Notes: a model not told the origin generated them from the sequence alone. Counted from the stretch's first letter, positions 7,961-18,490 are shown. The stretch: 62,500 nt of DNA from Paenibacillus silviterrae (GCF_030167925.1 NZ_JASKUT010000001.1:3607501-3670000); one strand, 5' to 3'. Numbers and translations: made by a program.

Positions 7961-8353
7961 TTAACGCTTGGAGAACTGAGGCGCACGACGAGCGGCTTTC
8001 AAGCCGTACTTCTTACGCTCCTTCATCCGTGGGTCACGCGTCAGGAAGCCTGCGCGCTTCAAGGAACCGCGGAATTCCGGGTCAGCCTTCAAGAGTGCGC
8101 GGGAGATCCCATGACGGATTGCTCCAGCTTGTCCGGAAATACCGCCACCATGAGCGATAACCAGTACATCATATTTACCAATAGTTTCAGTCAACGCTAA
8201 TGGTTGCTTCACGATCAGCTTCAGTGTTTCCAAACCAAAATACTCATCCAACTCACGCTTATTGATAACGATACGGCCTTCGCCCGGTACCAAACGAACG
8301 CGTGCTACCGAGTGCTTACGACGACCAGTGCCATAATATTGTACTTGTGCCAC
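7961..8353 (-). CDS. rpsI: 30S ribosomal protein S9
   Basis: This 130-residue protein matches S9 along its length: the start [18 protein letters not shown], the [15 protein letters not shown] core, and the basic tail ending QFSKR, whose last residues reach the P-site tRNA. It is the second gene of the rplM-rpsI pair, 20 bases after rplM, and ends in a terminator. Confidence 0.98.
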   Translation of the reverse strand: MAQVQYYGTGRRKHSVARVRLVPGEGRIVINKRELDEYFGLETLKLIVKQPLALTETIGKYDVLVIAHGGGISGQAGAIRHGISRALLKADPEFRGSLKRAGFLTRDPRMKERKKYGLKAARRAPQFSKR

Positions 8354-8373
8354 AAAACAGTCCTCCCTTTATT

Positions 8374-8811
8374 TTAACCGCGAAGTTCCCAAACTTCTGG
8401 TTGTTGTGCTTGATGCGGATGCTCAGCGCCTGCATATACTTTCAACTTCGTCTTCAGAGCGTTACCGAGACGATTTTTTGGAAGCATACCATGGATCGCA
8501 TGCTCCAGAACACGCTCAGGCTTGTTCTTGATCATATCCTGAGCTGTAGTTACTTTCAGACCGCCCGAGTACAGGGAGTGGTTGTAGTACTTCTTCTGTT
8601 GCAGTTTCTTACCAGTCAGATGAATCTTCTCTGCATTGATGATGATTACAAAATCACCTGCATCAACGTGCGGAGTGAATTGTGGCTTATGCTTGCCGCG
8701 GATAATGCTTGCCGCTTCACTTGCCAGACGGCCCAGGGTCTTATCGGTAGCATCGATGATGTACCATTTGCGCTCTACTTCATTTGGCTTCGCCATGTAT
8801 GTGGTACGCAT
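8374..8811 (-). CDS. rplM: 50S ribosomal protein L13
   Basis: This 145-residue L13 protein contains the diagnostic [19 protein letters not shown] start and the [12 protein letters not shown] and [12 protein letters not shown] segments. L13 is an early 50S assembly protein that binds 23S rRNA. The ATG at 8811 has AGGAGG ten bases upstream; an open frame continues upstream to 8844 but lacks a better site. It is transcribed with rpsI from its own promoter, with a leader of about 100 bases that may be an L13 leader. Confidence 0.98.
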   Translation of the reverse strand: MRTTYMAKPNEVERKWYIIDATDKTLGRLASEAASIIRGKHKPQFTPHVDAGDFVIIINAEKIHLTGKKLQQKKYYNHSLYSGGLKVTTAQDMIKNKPERVLEHAIHGMLPKNRLGNALKTKLKVYAGAEHPHQAQQPEVWELRG

Positions 8812-8829
8812 GAAATATGTTCCTCCTAA

Positions 8830-8913
8830 ATCTATATCGGTCATGGTTCATAATAGTTGATACAGTTCGGTTTCAAGACCCGGGGCCGTGGGATAGCCGA
8901 TCAAGAAACACCA
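8830..8913 (-). promoter_or_regulatory. Putative L13 autoregulatory leader of rplM
   Basis: The transcript between the promoter and the rplM ribosome binding site contains a GC-rich segment (CGGCTATCCCACGGCCCCGGGTC on the plus-strand complement, 8875-8903) able to fold into a compact hairpin. An L13 leader family is known upstream of rplM in Bacillales. Assignment is by position and local GC content; I did not align it to the family model. Confidence 0.35.
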
Positions 8914-8919
8914 AGTGTT

Positions 8920-8948
8920 ATTTTACTACATTATTCTGGACTTTTCAA
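8920..8948 (-). promoter_or_regulatory. Sigma-A promoter of rplM-rpsI
   Basis: On the minus strand TTGAAA (8943-8948), a 17-base spacer and TAAAAT (8920-8925). The -35 element overlaps the last codon of truA. Confidence 0.65.
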
Positions 8949-9724
8949 GGACTATTTGCTTGCTCATCGTAAAATACTTCCCATAGCATTAAACCATGAG
9001 CAACTGCGGTCGGTCCGGCCAGCTTGCGGCTCTTCCCCTCCAGAATCGTTCGCATCTCCTCACTGGAGCGTTTCCCCTGCCCGACTTGAAGCAAAGTACC
9101 AACGATAATACGCACCATATTGTATAAAAAACCGTTGCCGGTCAAATAGATATGCATAGCATAAGAATTCCAGGCCGGATCTACAGGCTCACATTCAATC
9201 CTCGCCTCGTAGATGGTCCTGATTCTTGATTTTTCCGGTGCGGTAAGGGGAGAACAGTACGAGGTGAAATCATGCTCGCCTACGAGGTGCTGCAGCCCCT
9301 CTCTCATCGCCTCTACATCCAAAGGTGCATAGTGATGATATTCCAAATGCCGGAGAAACAGATTCGGGTATCTGCCGTGGCGAATGGTGTAACGATAGGT
9401 TTTCCTCTTAGCCGAACGTCTTGAATGAAATTCGAGGGGAACCTCCATCGCACTCCATACGCGGATATCGTCAGGAAGTCTGGTGTTCACTGCTAAACAC
9501 CAATTCTTCAAGGGAATCTGGGATTGCGTGATAAAATTAAACACCTGGTAACGGGCATGTACTCCCGCATCCGTTCTTCCGGATGCCGTAATTTTCAAGT
9601 CCTCACCCGTCAGTAGTTTGATCGAGTGTTCCAAATGGCCCTGAATCGTATTCAGACCCGGTTGAACTTGAAAGCCGTTATACGCCGTTCCGTCATAGCT
9701 TACCGTCATGCAAATATTTCTCAC
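8945..9724 (-). CDS. truA: tRNA pseudouridine synthase A
   Basis: A 259-residue TruA enzyme that makes pseudouridine at positions 38-40 of the tRNA anticodon arm. The catalytic Asp is in ASGRTDAGVHA near residue 53. The RNA-binding core (VRIIVGTLLQVGQGK) and the C-terminal LEGKSRKLAGPTA are intact. The start is a GTG at 9724 with GGAGG six bases upstream. It sits directly after rplQ and its terminator. The energy-coupling factor genes (ecfA1, ecfA2, ecfT) found here in Bacillus subtilis are absent. Confidence 0.96.
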   Translation of the reverse strand: MRNICMTVSYDGTAYNGFQVQPGLNTIQGHLEHSIKLLTGEDLKITASGRTDAGVHARYQVFNFITQSQIPLKNWCLAVNTRLPDDIRVWSAMEVPLEFHSRRSAKRKTYRYTIRHGRYPNLFLRHLEYHHYAPLDVEAMREGLQHLVGEHDFTSYCSPLTAPEKSRIRTIYEARIECEPVDPAWNSYAMHIYLTGNGFLYNMVRIIVGTLLQVGQGKRSSEEMRTILEGKSRKLAGPTAVAHGLMLWEVFYDEQANSP

Positions 9725-9830
9725 GGCTTGCCTCCATGCCTTACGTAAACCACCGCATCCCCTAGATAGAAAGTCCCCCCAGGGAAAACGATCCTACAGA
9801 TAGAGCTTCGGATAAAAAATTACAAAAAAA

Positions 9831-9866
9831 AGGGCTTCATCGGAATCTAACGATTCCGTCCACCCT
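9831..9866 (-). terminator. Terminator of the S10-spc-alpha cluster after rplQ
   Basis: On the minus strand CGGAATC and GATTCCG pair around a four-base loop inside an outer AGGG/CCCT pairing, followed by eight T residues (9823-9830). Confidence 0.85.
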
Positions 9867-9879
9867 TTCCCCGTTCTTC

Positions 9880-10248
9880 TTAAGCTCGATCAACTAGCTC
9901 CAAGTATACCATAGGCGCTGCATCGCCGCGACGAGGGCCCAGCTTCAAAATGCGTGTGTAACCGCCTTGGCGCTCAGCGTAGCGAGGAGCCAAATCGGAG
10001 AACAGCTTTTGAATCGCATCTTGGTTTTCGTTAGCAGCTTCACGACGAACGAACGAAGCTACTTGACGACGAGCGTGGAGATCTCCGCGCTTTGCGAGTG
10101 TGATGAGTTTTTCTGCGATGGAGCGCAATTCTTTCGCCTTTGCTTCGGTTGTTTGAATGCGCTCATGTATGAACAGATCCGTTACCAGATCGCGGAACAA
10201 CGCTTTACGCGAGCTGGAATCACGGTTCAGCTTTCTATATGCTGCCAT
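9880..10248 (-). CDS. rplQ: 50S ribosomal protein L17
   Basis: A 122-residue L17 protein. The family pattern is [18 protein letters not shown] followed by [12 protein letters not shown] and the [17 protein letters not shown] segment. It is the last gene of the alpha operon, 49 bases after rpoA, with AGGAGG before the ATG and a terminator after the stop. Confidence 0.98.
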   Translation of the reverse strand: MAAYRKLNRDSSSRKALFRDLVTDLFIHERIQTTEAKAKELRSIAEKLITLAKRGDLHARRQVASFVRREAANENQDAIQKLFSDLAPRYAERQGGYTRILKLGPRRGDAAPMVYLELVDRA

Positions 10249-10297
10249 GTTTGCAAACCTCCTTCTGCTTGATCATGAGGAAGCGTAGCTAGGAGGT

Positions 10298-11242
10298 CTA
10301 GTCTTCCATCCGAAGCCCCAAGCCAAGCTCTTCGAGCTTTTCTTGTACTTCTTCGAGAGATTTGCGACCCAAGTTACGAACCTTCATCATGTCTTCTTCG
10401 GTTTTCGTAATCAATTCTTGTACCGTGTTGATGCCGGCACGCTTCAGGCAGTTATAAGAACGAACGGAAAGATCCAGCTCCTCGATAGTCATCTCGAGAA
10501 CTTTCTCCTTCTTATCCTCTTCTTTCTCCACCATAATTTCTGCATCCTTCGCTTCGTCAGTCAAGCCAACGAACAGCATCAGATGCTCCGTTAGGATTTT
10601 AGCGCCCAAGCTTACCGCTTCTTCAGGACGAATACTTCCATCGGTCCAGACTTCGAGGGTGAGTTTGTCATAGTTGGTCACCTGGCCGACGCGAGTGTTT
10701 TCGACGCTGTAGTTGACACGGGTGATTGGAGTGTAGATCGAATCGATCGGGATGACGCCGATAGGCTGATCTTCCTTCTTATTCTTATCCGCCTGTACAT
10801 AGCCGCGACCCCGGTTTGCATGAATTCTCATGTGGAGCCGGGCATCTGACGACAAAGTAGCAATATGCAGATCCGGATTCAGAATCTCTACATCGCTATC
10901 CCCGCGGATATCTCCAGCTACGACAGCACCTTCCCCCTCAGCATCAATCTCCAACACTTTCTCTTCGTCGGAGTGAATCTTAAGGGACAGTCCCTTCAGG
11001 TTCAGGATAATCTCCGTAACGTCTTCCATCACACCCGGAACGGTCGAGAACTCATGCAAAACGCCGTCAATCTGCACGGACGTTACAGCAGCGCCCGGCA
11101 GAGATGACAGCAGAATGCGGCGAAGCGAGTTTCCAAGCGTAGTCCCGTAGCCTCTCTCCAATGGCTCTACGACAAATTTGCCGTAGCTGCCATCTTCACT
11201 AAGAGTTACGGTTTCTATTTTCGGCTTTTCGATTTCGATCAT
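10298..11242 (-). CDS. rpoA: DNA-directed RNA polymerase subunit alpha
   Basis: This 314-residue alpha subunit has an N-terminal dimerisation and assembly domain (about 1-230, with [20 protein letters not shown]), an acidic/lysine linker, and a C-terminal DNA- and activator-binding domain ([20 protein letters not shown], then [11 protein letters not shown]). It nucleates RNA polymerase assembly with RpoB and RpoC, encoded further right in the window. It lies 127 bases after rpsK; that gap contains a small ATCCAAA/TTTGGAT hairpin (11313-11340). Confidence 0.99.
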   Translation of the reverse strand: MIEIEKPKIETVTLSEDGSYGKFVVEPLERGYGTTLGNSLRRILLSSLPGAAVTSVQIDGVLHEFSTVPGVMEDVTEIILNLKGLSLKIHSDEEKVLEIDAEGEGAVVAGDIRGDSDVEILNPDLHIATLSSDARLHMRIHANRGRGYVQADKNKKEDQPIGVIPIDSIYTPITRVNYSVENTRVGQVTNYDKLTLEVWTDGSIRPEEAVSLGAKILTEHLMLFVGLTDEAKDAEIMVEKEEDKKEKVLEMTIEELDLSVRSYNCLKRAGINTVQELITKTEEDMMKVRNLGRKSLEEVQEKLEELGLGLRMED

Positions 11243-11369
11243 GGGTAGAACCCTCCTTCAAACGTCGTTTCCCTCTGGATAACTTAAGACGTATAAAACG
11301 CGTAGTATTCCCATCCAAATAGTATTCACACTTTTTGGATATTTATACCACCTAGCTTAGCAATCCTAA

Positions 11370-11765
11370 TTAGACACGACGGCGTTTTGGAGGACGGCAA
11401 CCGTTATGAGGAATCGGAGTCACGTCTTTAATCAGGTTTACTTCCAAACCTGCTGCTTGAAGAGAACGGATTGCTGCCTCGCGGCCTGCGCCCGGTCCTT
11501 TAACCATAACTTCAACAGCCTTCATGCCATGCTCCATTGCAGCTTTTGCAGCGGATTCAGCAGCCATCTGCGCAGCGAACGGAGTGCTCTTACGGGAGCC
11601 CTTGAAGCCAAGGTTACCGGCGCTTGCCCAAGAGATTGCGTTGCCATGAGGATCTGTGATCGTAACGATCGTATTGTTGAACGTAGAGCGGATATGAGCC
11701 ACTCCAGAGTCAATATTTTTCCGGTCACGACGTTTCGTACGAACGACTTTTTTAGGTTTAGCCAT
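11370..11765 (-). CDS. rpsK: 30S ribosomal protein S11
   Basis: A 131-residue S11 protein with the diagnostic [18 protein letters not shown] and [17 protein letters not shown] segments and the very basic tail [11 protein letters not shown]. It is a platform protein near the decoding and E site. The ATG is 19 bases after rpsM and follows a GGGGGG site. Confidence 0.98.
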   Translation of the reverse strand: MAKPKKVVRTKRRDRKNIDSGVAHIRSTFNNTIVTITDPHGNAISWASAGNLGFKGSRKSTPFAAQMAAESAAKAAMEHGMKAVEVMVKGPGAGREAAIRSLQAAGLEVNLIKDVTPIPHNGCRPPKRRRV

Positions 11766-11784
11766 TTAATAGTTCCCCCCTTTA

Positions 11785-12153
11785 CTATTTCTTCTTGTTA
11801 GCTACCGTACGACGAGGACCTTTACGTGTACGAGCATTAGTTTTAGTACGTTGACCACGAACAGGCAAGCCGCGACGATGACGAACGCCACGATAGCAGC
11901 CGATCTCGATCAAACGCTTGATGTTCAGGGAAATCTCACGACGAAGATCGCCTTCCACCTTGAGGGTTTTGTCGATTACATCACGGATTTTGCTTACTTC
12001 ATCCTCTGTCAGGTCGCGAACACGAGTGTTCTCGCTGATCCCTGTTTGAGCGATGATCTTTTGAGCCGTTGTGTTGCCGATACCAAAAATGTAAGTGAGC
12101 GCAATGATTACGCGCTTGTCACGAGGCAAGTCTACACCAGCAATACGTGCCAT
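11785..12153 (-). CDS. rpsM: 30S ribosomal protein S13
   Basis: A 122-residue S13 protein beginning [14 protein letters not shown], with helix-two-turn-helix core [13 protein letters not shown] and the basic C-terminal tail [19 protein letters not shown]13 contacts the P-site tRNA and forms inter-subunit bridges with L5. It lies 16 bases after rpmJ. Confidence 0.98.
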   Translation of the reverse strand: MARIAGVDLPRDKRVIIALTYIFGIGNTTAQKIIAQTGISENTRVRDLTEDEVSKIRDVIDKTLKVEGDLRREISLNIKRLIEIGCYRGVRHRRGLPVRGQRTKTNARTRKGPRRTVANKKK

Positions 12154-12169
12154 TTATGCAAGCACCTCC

Positions 12170-12316
<147 letters not shown>

Positions 12317-12341
12317 CTATCTTCGTAAGCTTAGATCCGAT

Positions 12342-12560
12342 TTATTTAAAACGATAGGTTATACGGCCTCTGGTCAAATCATAGGGCGAGAGCTCCACTG
12401 TCACTTTATCCCCCGGAAGGATACGAATAAAGTGCATTCTGATTTTACCGGATACGTGAGCAAGTATCTTATGACCGTTCTCCAGTTCTACCTTAAACAT
12501 TGCATTCGGAAGAGGTTCAATCACTGTACCTTCAACTTCAATTACATCTTCTTTGGCCAC
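12342..12560 (-). CDS. infA: Translation initiation factor IF-1
   Basis: A 72-residue S1/OB-fold protein ([20 protein letters not shown], ending RGRITYRFK). IF-1 blocks the A site during initiation. I choose the GTG at 12560, six bases after AAGGAGA, which gives the usual 72 residues. An ATG six bases further upstream sits directly on the ribosome binding site. That site is inside the end of the KOW-protein gene, whose stop overlaps the upstream ATG, so the two genes are probably translationally coupled. Confidence 0.96.
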   Translation of the reverse strand: MAKEDVIEVEGTVIEPLPNAMFKVELENGHKILAHVSGKIRMHFIRILPGDKVTVELSPYDLTRGRITYRFK

Positions 12561-12562
12561 AG

Positions 12563-12874
12563 TCATTCTCCTTTCTCTTGTGCTTCCAGTTGTGAATTGT
12601 TCGCATACTTCATAAGCAGATCCCGCAGTTTTCCGTTGGTGACACGACCGGTCTCCAGCAGGCTTTCTCTCACGTAGGAGCTAATCACCGGCAGGAGCTC
12701 CAGATGAAGCAGATTTTTCTTTTTAGGCTTATCGAACTTCCGTTTGCAGCCGTCGGCAATCCATACAAATCGTTGGTCTACGACATTGATTATGACAGCA
12801 TACATACCGGAACCACTTCCCCGATTCACCTTTACGATTTGTCCGATTTGAGGAGCTTGTGTCGTTGACATCAT
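12563..12874 (-). CDS. KOW-domain RNA-binding protein
   Basis: A 103-residue protein with an N-terminal KOW-type domain ([20 protein letters not shown], then [11 protein letters not shown]), like the L14e/L27e-type proteins, and a helical tail ending in QEKGE. The orthologue between map and infA in Bacillus subtilis is ybzG. The role is unknown to me; RNA or ribosome binding is inferred from the domain and from its place in the ribosomal cluster. The first two codons are both ATG, so the start may be one codon later. It follows map by five bases. Confidence 0.85.
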   Translation of the reverse strand: MMSTTQAPQIGQIVKVNRGSGSGMYAVIINVVDQRFVWIADGCKRKFDKPKKKNLLHLELLPVISSYVRESLLETGRVTNGKLRDLLMKYANNSQLEAQEKGE

Positions 12875-12879
12875 GCTTC

Positions 12880-13632
12880 CTACGCTCTTGGGAGCGTTAG
12901 AATTTCATAACCGTCGGACGTAATCGCTATGGTGTGCTCGAAATGAGCGCACAGTGTGCCATCCACTGTGACGACCGTCCAATCATCCTCGAGGGTCCGG
13001 ACATACCGTTCTCCTACGTTGACCATCGGTTCAATCGCTAACACCATACCGGGCTTAAGCCGCGGTCCTCTGCCTGCGATCCCGTAATTCGGAATTTGCG
13101 GCTCTTCGTGCAGCTTCGTTCCGATTCCGTGACCCACATACTCTCGTACAACCGAAAATCCTTCATCTTCAATGCATTTTTGAATCGCATGAGAAATCGT
13201 GTAGAGCCTTGCGTCCGGCTTCGCTTCGGCAAGTCCTGCGAATAAAGACCGTTCCGTCACTTCCAGGAGCTTCAGTGCCGTATCCGATACGTTACCTACC
13301 GCGTAGGTCCAAGCCGAGTCCCCATGATATCCTCGAAATTGAGCACCGATGTCGATACTAATGATGTCACCATCTTTAAGCTTTCGTCCGCTGGGTATAC
13401 CGTGAACCAATTCATCATTGACTGAAGCACAGATACTTCCAGGAAAACCGTTGTAGCCTTTAAAAGATGGGATTGCGCCTTGACTGCGAATATAGTCTTC
13501 TGCGATTTGATCGAGCTCTTTGGTTGTAATATCGGGCTGAACAGCTTCCTTCATGAGTCGATGCGTTTCGGCTACAATCCGGCCCGCCTCTCTCATTAGC
13601 TCCAATTCAGCAGCAGACTTACAAATGATCAT
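12880..13632 (-). CDS. map: Type I methionine aminopeptidase
   Basis: A 250-residue enzyme that removes the initiator Met from nascent proteins. Metal ligands are seen in the usual order: Asp in [17 protein letters not shown] (two Asp), His in [12 protein letters not shown], Glu in AIEPMVN and Glu in FEHTIAI. The ATG overlaps the adk stop in TAATG, indicating translational coupling. Confidence 0.97.
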   Translation of the reverse strand: MIICKSAAELELMREAGRIVAETHRLMKEAVQPDITTKELDQIAEDYIRSQGAIPSFKGYNGFPGSICASVNDELVHGIPSGRKLKDGDIISIDIGAQFRGYHGDSAWTYAVGNVSDTALKLLEVTERSLFAGLAEAKPDARLYTISHAIQKCIEDEGFSVVREYVGHGIGTKLHEEPQIPNYGIAGRGPRLKPGMVLAIEPMVNVGERYVRTLEDDWTVVTVDGTLCAHFEHTIAITSDGYEILTLPRA

Positions 13633-14282
13633 TACGCTTGCCCTCGCAATAGTGAACTGATTTGTGCAGTAACCGTATTAATCTCTTGCTCACCGTTAAC
13701 CTCACGCAATATTCCCTTGTTACGATAATACTCAAGCAATGGTGCCGTTTTGTTGATGTACTCATCCAAACGAGTACCTACTTTTTCTTCGGTGTCATCC
13801 GAACGCTGGTACAGTTCACCAGAACATTTGTCGCAAACATTGTCACGTGCAGGGGGGTTAAACAAGATATGATACGTAGCTCCACAGGACTTACAAATCC
13901 GACGACCTGTTAAACGTGCAAGCAGCAAATCACGATCTACTTTCAAGTTAACCACATGTTCGATAGCCGTTCCCATCGAAGTTACAATCTCATCAAGCGC
14001 CTCCGCTTGGGAAATCGTTCTCGGGAACCCATCGAGCAGGAATCCTTTACTGCAATCCGGCTGCTGAAGTCGCTCACGAACGATTCCGACCGTAATCTCA
14101 TCAGGTACGAGCAAGCCTTGATCCACATACTTTTTCGCTTCGACACCAAGCGGCGTCTCTTGCTTCATTGCCAGACGAAATGCATCGCCTGTCGAAATAT
14201 GAGGAATCTGAAATTCGTTAATGATTCTCTCCGCCTGGGTACCTTTCCCTGCTCCGGGAGGCCCCATAAAGATGATATTCAC
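13632..14282 (-). CDS. adk: Adenylate kinase
   Basis: A 216-residue kinase that interconverts ATP, AMP and ADP. The P-loop is [12 protein letters not shown] at residues 7-18, the NMP-binding segment is HISTGDAFR, and the LID domain has the four zinc-binding cysteines CKSC and CDKC typical of Gram-positive enzymes. The GTG start at 14282 follows GGGGAGGAAG. A GCATC-GAAA-GATGC tetraloop hairpin (14301-14314) lies just upstream of that site in the 83-base secY-adk gap. Confidence 0.98.
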   Translation of the reverse strand: MNIIFMGPPGAGKGTQAERIINEFQIPHISTGDAFRLAMKQETPLGVEAKKYVDQGLLVPDEITVGIVRERLQQPDCSKGFLLDGFPRTISQAEALDEIVTSMGTAIEHVVNLKVDRDLLLARLTGRRICKSCGATYHILFNPPARDNVCDKCSGELYQRSDDTEEKVGTRLDEYINKTAPLLEYYRNKGILREVNGEQEINTVTAQISSLLRGQA

Positions 14283-14365
14283 CGTGACTTCCTCCCCATC
14301 GCATCTTTCGATGCTAACAGCACAATAGGTGCCGATAGCTTGAAACGACTATCAGAACCTATCTG

Positions 14366-15667
14366 CTATTTATTGATAAACCCTTTATAGTGACGCTTGA
14401 TCAATTGGCTTTCGATGGTTTTCATCGTTTCCAATCCAACACCGATTACGATCAGCAAGGAAGTTCCACCGATACTAACCGATGCCGGCAATCCAGCCAA
14501 TTTGCTGAAAAGCATTGGAATGATCGAGATCGCGGCCAAGAAAAGAGCTCCTGATAATGTAATTCTGGTCATCACTCTGGTTAAATAAACCGATGTTGTC
14601 TTGCCCGGGCGAATACCTGGGATGTAGCCGCCGTTCTTCTTCATTTGATCCGCCATTTGCTCAGGATTCATCTGAACAAAGGTGTAGAAGAAAGTGAAGC
14701 CGATAATGAGCAGGACATACAAGGTCATACCAAGAGGATGCGTATAGTTCAAGTTCGTAATAATCCAATCGGCAACAGGATTCCCTCTCCAGAAGCTGGC
14801 GATCGTCGGTGGGAATACCAGAAGCGATAAGGCAAAGATAACAGGGATAACTCCAGCCGCATTAACCTTCAAAGGAATGTGCGTAGATTGTCCGCCGAAC
14901 ATCTTGCGTCCTACCACTCGTTTAGCGTACTGCACCGGTATCTTACGAATACCTTGCTGTACGAAGATAACCCCAACGATTAACGCCACGATCACGATCG
15001 CAATAATGACGACCTTGATAATATTCAGGAAGAGCGCATCCCCGGCATCCGTAAACTGAGATTGATAGATGTGTTGAATGCCTGTTGGAATGGCAGCCAC
15101 GATCCCCGCAAAGATGATAATGGAAATACCATTTCCAATGCCGTTCTCGGTGATTTGTTCCCCTAACCACATCAGAAAAGCAGTACCCGCCGTTAAAACG
15201 ATAGCAATCAAAGCATACGTTGTAACCGTTGGATTAATAACCAATCCGTTATAGATGTTATTAAATCCGATCGCAAGACCGAATGCTTGGATAATTCCAA
15301 GAACGATCGTGCCGTAACGAGTAATCTGCGCTAACTTCTTGCGACCGACTTCTCCTTCTTTAGCCCACTGTGTAAATGCCGGGATTACGTCCATCGACAA
15401 TAGCTGAACTATAATCGAGGCCGTAATATAAGGCATGATCCCCATTGCAAAGATGGAGAACTGGAACAAGGCGCCACCGGAGAAAGTGTTAAGCAAACCA
15501 AACACATCGCTTGAGTTTGCCTGGTCTTGCATTTTAAGTATATCTGTGTTGATGTTAGGTACCGGAATAAAAGCACCAATTCTGTAGACGATCAGAACCA
15601 GTAGGGTGAAAATGATCCGTTTCCGGAGATCGTCTACTCTCATAATATTGGATATGGTACGGAACAT
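14366..15667 (-). CDS. secY: Protein translocase subunit SecY
   Basis: This 433-residue protein has ten predicted membrane segments and forms the Sec channel with SecE (encoded at 41457-41669) and SecG. The N-terminal RKRIIFTLLVLIVYRIGAFIPVP and the plug-region segment FGLLNTFSGGALFQFSIFAMG are typical, as is the cytoplasmic loop IRKIPVQYAKRV. The ATG overlaps the rplO stop (TAATG), so it is translationally coupled to rplO. Confidence 0.99.
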   Translation of the reverse strand: MFRTISNIMRVDDLRKRIIFTLLVLIVYRIGAFIPVPNINTDILKMQDQANSSDVFGLLNTFSGGALFQFSIFAMGIMPYITASIIVQLLSMDVIPAFTQWAKEGEVGRKKLAQITRYGTIVLGIIQAFGLAIGFNNIYNGLVINPTVTTYALIAIVLTAGTAFLMWLGEQITENGIGNGISIIIFAGIVAAIPTGIQHIYQSQFTDAGDALFLNIIKVVIIAIVIVALIVGVIFVQQGIRKIPVQYAKRVVGRKMFGGQSTHIPLKVNAAGVIPVIFALSLLVFPPTIASFWRGNPVADWIITNLNYTHPLGMTLYVLLIIGFTFFYTFVQMNPEQMADQMKKNGGYIPGIRPGKTTSVYLTRVMTRITLSGALFLAAISIIPMLFSKLAGLPASVSIGGTSLLIVIGVGLETMKTIESQLIKRHYKGFINK

Positions 15668-16107
15668 TAAATCACCTCGGTTTGACCGCCGGCAGCCTGG
15701 ATTTTCTCTACCGCAGATTGGGAGAATTTGTTGGCTTTCACGCTAAGCTTAACCGTGATTTCACCGTTACCCAGAATCTTGATGCCGTCCAAAGTATTTT
15801 TTACAATACCGGACTCAACAAGAACCTCTGGAGTTACTTCCGTACCTGCCGCGAACTTGTTCAGATCCTCAACGTTGACAACAGCATATTCCACACGGAA
15901 TGGGTTGTTGAATCCACGCTTCGGCAAGCGACGATAAAGCGGGTTTTGACCACCCTCGAAACCAGGACGAACGCCACCGCCGGAGCGAGCGTTTTGACCC
16001 TTGTGACCGCGAGTTGCTGTCTTACCCATGCCGCTACCAGTACCACGACCAACGCGCTTACGGGAATGACGGGATCCTGGTGCAGAAGAAAGTTCATGCA
16101 ATTTCAT
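15667..16107 (-). CDS. rplO: 50S ribosomal protein L15
   Basis: A 146-residue L15 protein: [20 protein letters not shown], then [18 protein letters not shown] and [18 protein letters not shown]. The start is the ATG at 16107, eight bases after GGAGGTG; a longer frame to 16137 lacks a site. It is a late 50S assembly protein, between rpmD and secY in the spc operon. Confidence 0.98.
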   Translation of the reverse strand: MKLHELSSAPGSRHSRKRVGRGTGSGMGKTATRGHKGQNARSGGGVRPGFEGGQNPLYRRLPKRGFNNPFRVEYAVVNVEDLNKFAAGTEVTPEVLVESGIVKNTLDGIKILGNGEITVKLSVKANKFSQSAVEKIQAAGGQTEVI

Positions 16108-16142
16108 CGTTTGCACCTCCTCTAGTCTTTTTATCAAGCGAT

Positions 16143-16331
16143 TTATGCTTCGATTTCTTTTACTTCGATCAGATGAATAACCTGATTCACCATACCGCGA
16201 ATAGCAGCATTATCAGGTTGAGCAACCGTTTGATGCAGTTTGCGAAGGCCAAGAGCGGCAACAGTTTTACGTTGCGTTTCAGGACGACCGATCAGGCTGC
16301 GCTTGAGCGTAATTTGCAATTGCTTAGCCAT
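16143..16331 (-). CDS. rpmD: 50S ribosomal protein L30
   Basis: A 62-residue L30 protein ([20 protein letters not shown], ending with the acidic VKEIEA). It is 35 bases upstream of rplO and ten bases after rpsE. Confidence 0.97.
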   Translation of the reverse strand: MAKQLQITLKRSLIGRPETQRKTVAALGLRKLHQTVAQPDNAAIRGMVNQVIHLIEVKEIEA

Positions 16332-16341
16332 GGTATCCCTC

Positions 16342-16839
16342 CTAACCTAAAAGTTCTTCTACGGTTTTGCCGCGAAGCTTAGCAACTTCTTCTACACGCT
16401 TCAGACGCTGCAAGCCTTCGAGGGTAGCATTAACCATATTCATGGAATTGGAAGAACCAAGGGACTTCGTCAAAATGTCGCCTACACCGGCAAGTTCAAG
16501 CACGGCGCGAACAGGTCCGCCGGCGATAACGCCAGTACCCTTGGAAGCTGGCTTCAGAAGAACTTCACCAGCGCCAAAGTGGCCAATGACCAAGTGAGGA
16601 ATCGTTGTTCCTACGATAGGAACATGGATCAGGTTTTTCTTCGCATCTTCGATGCCTTTGCGAATCGCATCAGGAACCTCGGAAGCTTTACCGATACCAG
16701 CGCCTACCCAGCCCTTACCGTCACCCACGACTACGAGTGCGCTAAAGCTGAAACGACGACCGCCTTTAACTACTTTCGCTACGCGGTTAATATTAACCAC
16801 TTTTTCAGATAGCTCTAAAGTATTGGGATCAATACGCAA
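16342..16839 (-). CDS. rpsE: 30S ribosomal protein S5
   Basis: A 165-residue S5 protein with the double-stranded RNA-binding-like N-terminal domain ([20 protein letters not shown]), the conserved [15 protein letters not shown] loop and the C-terminal [20 protein letters not shown]. It shapes the mRNA entry channel and affects translational fidelity. No ambiguity-type changes are obvious by eye. Confidence 0.98.
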   Translation of the reverse strand: MRIDPNTLELSEKVVNINRVAKVVKGGRRFSFSALVVVGDGKGWVGAGIGKASEVPDAIRKGIEDAKKNLIHVPIVGTTIPHLVIGHFGAGEVLLKPASKGTGVIAGGPVRAVLELAGVGDILTKSLGSSNSMNMVNATLEGLQRLKRVEEVAKLRGKTVEELLG

Positions 16840-16868
16840 GTCCTTTACCTCCTTGTTTGTAAATTTGA

Positions 16869-17237
16869 TTAGAATTCAAGACCTGCTTCACGAGCAGCGT
16901 CGGCAAGAGCTTTAACACGTCCATGGTACAAGTATCCGCCGCGGTCAAAAACAACAGAAACCACACCGGCTTTCTTAGCACGCTCAGCGATCAATGCACC
17001 GACTTTCGTCGCGGCTTCAACGTTACCGCCATTGCCGATGTTCTCTCTCAGTTCTTTGTCCTGAGTCGAAGCGGCAGCGATCGTTACACCTTTTACATCG
17101 TCGATCAGTTGAGCATACATATGCTTAGAGGAACGGAAAATGTTGAGGCGTGGACGCTCAGTCGTTCCTTGAATTTTCTTACGAACGCGAAGATGTCTTT
17201 TCAGACGAGCTTTGTTCTTATCGCCTTTAGTAATCAT
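16869..17237 (-). CDS. rplR: 50S ribosomal protein L18
   Basis: A 122-residue L18 protein beginning [20 protein letters not shown] and ending [17 protein letters not shown]. It binds 5S rRNA with L5, which is encoded at 18523-19065. It follows rplF by 61 bases and has a GGAGTGA site before the ATG. Confidence 0.98.
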   Translation of the reverse strand: MITKGDKNKARLKRHLRVRKKIQGTTERPRLNIFRSSKHMYAQLIDDVKGVTIAAASTQDKELRENIGNGGNVEAATKVGALIAERAKKAGVVSVVFDRGGYLYHGRVKALADAAREAGLEF

Positions 17238-17298
17238 TCGAGGGTCACTCCTTTCGATTCGGATGAGAAATGGGTTTAGCTTAACGCCTTAAGCTACC

Positions 17299-17841
17299 TT
17301 ATTTCTTCTTACCAGCTTTACCTTCTTTACGAAGAATGCGCTCGCCTTCGTATTTAATACCTTTACCTTTATACGGCTCAGGTTCACGAACGGAACGAAT
17401 TTTTGCAGCTGTTGCGCCTACGAGCTCCTTATCGATACCTCTAACGATAATCTTCGTGTTAGATGGAACTTCGAATTCGATCCCAGTAGCCGGTTCGATC
17501 TCAACAGGATGGGAGTATCCAACGTTCAGAACCAGCTTATTGCCAGTCTTGTTCGCACGGTAACCTACACCAACCAGTTCAAGGTTCTTAACGAAACCTT
17601 CCGTTACACCGCTAACCATGTTCTGAACCACACTGCGTGTAGTACCGTGCAAGGAACGATGCAGCTTATTGTCGGATGGACGTTCTACGTTCAGAACTTC
17701 ACCTTCAACCGTAATTTTCATATCTTTGTGCAGCTCGCGAGTCAAAGAACCCTTCGGTCCTTTCACTGTGATCACTGTATTATCAAGGGAGACGTTAACT
17801 CCGCTAGGAATTGCAATTGGTTTGCGACCAATACGGGACAT
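17299..17841 (-). CDS. rplF: 50S ribosomal protein L6
   Basis: A 180-residue L6 protein, [17 protein letters not shown] at the start and the C-terminal [23 protein letters not shown]. The two repeated domains typical of L6 are intact. It supports the sarcin-ricin loop region where elongation factors bind. The ATG at 17841 follows GGAGGTG; the in-frame codons upstream to 17850 are not needed. Confidence 0.98.
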   Translation of the reverse strand: MSRIGRKPIAIPSGVNVSLDNTVITVKGPKGSLTRELHKDMKITVEGEVLNVERPSDNKLHRSLHGTTRSVVQNMVSGVTEGFVKNLELVGVGYRANKTGNKLVLNVGYSHPVEIEPATGIEFEVPSNTKIIVRGIDKELVGATAAKIRSVREPEPYKGKGIKYEGERILRKEGKAGKKK

Positions 17842-17873
17842 GTGTTGCACCTCCGTTCATTTGAAAATGGGAA

Positions 17874-18272
17874 TTACCAAACGTAGCAGACAACTTCTCC
17901 GCCGGATTTGGATTGACGAGCTTCTTTATCGGTCATTACGCCCTTAGACGTAGAGATGATCGCGATACCGAGGCCACCGAGAACGCGAGGGATCTCCTGG
18001 CTCTTCGTGTACACGCGCAATCCCGGCTTACTGATTCTCTTCAGACCGGAAATAACGCGCTCTTGGTTCGGGCCATATTTCAGGAACAAGCGGATGATAC
18101 CTTGCTTGTTGTCTTCGATATATTCAGCGTCACGGATGAAGCCTTCCTTCTTCAGGATCTCAGCGATTTCGCGCTTGATCTTCGAAGCTGGGATTTCTAC
18201 AGTCTCATGACGAACAACGTTAGCATTGCGGATGCGTGTAAGCATATCTGCAATTGGATCGGACATAACCAT
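17874..18272 (-). CDS. rpsH: 30S ribosomal protein S8
   Basis: A 132-residue S8 protein: [20 protein letters not shown] at the start and the C-terminal [28 protein letters not shown]8 binds helix 21 of 16S rRNA early in assembly and in Escherichia coli represses the spc operon; no such site was assigned here. Confidence 0.98.
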   Translation of the reverse strand: MVMSDPIADMLTRIRNANVVRHETVEIPASKIKREIAEILKKEGFIRDAEYIEDNKQGIIRLFLKYGPNQERVISGLKRISKPGLRVYTKSQEIPRVLGGLGIAIISTSKGVMTDKEARQSKSGGEVVCYVW

Positions 18273-18304
18273 GTGTGTAAACCTCCTTCCCGAAACTTTG
18301 GGTT

Positions 18305-18490
18305 TTACCAGCTAGCTTTTTTCACGCCAGGGATCTGGCCTTTGTATGCTAATTCGCGGAAACAAATTCTGCAAATTTTGAATTTCCGTAGTACGGAATG
18401 CGGACGACCACAGCGTTCACAGCGCGTATAAGCTTGAACCTTGAACTTGGGAGCACGCTGCTGCTTAATCTTCATCGAAGTTTTTGCCAC
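18305..18490 (-). CDS. rpsN: 30S ribosomal protein S14, zinc-binding type
   Basis: A 61-residue short (type Z) S14. It has both CxxC pairs, CERC and CRIC, for one zinc ion, and the tail [15 protein letters not shown]. Firmicutes often keep a zinc-free paralogue elsewhere under Zur control; none is in this window. It lies 32 bases after rplE. Confidence 0.98.
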   Translation of the reverse strand: MAKTSMKIKQQRAPKFKVQAYTRCERCGRPHSVLRKFKICRICFRELAYKGQIPGVKKASW

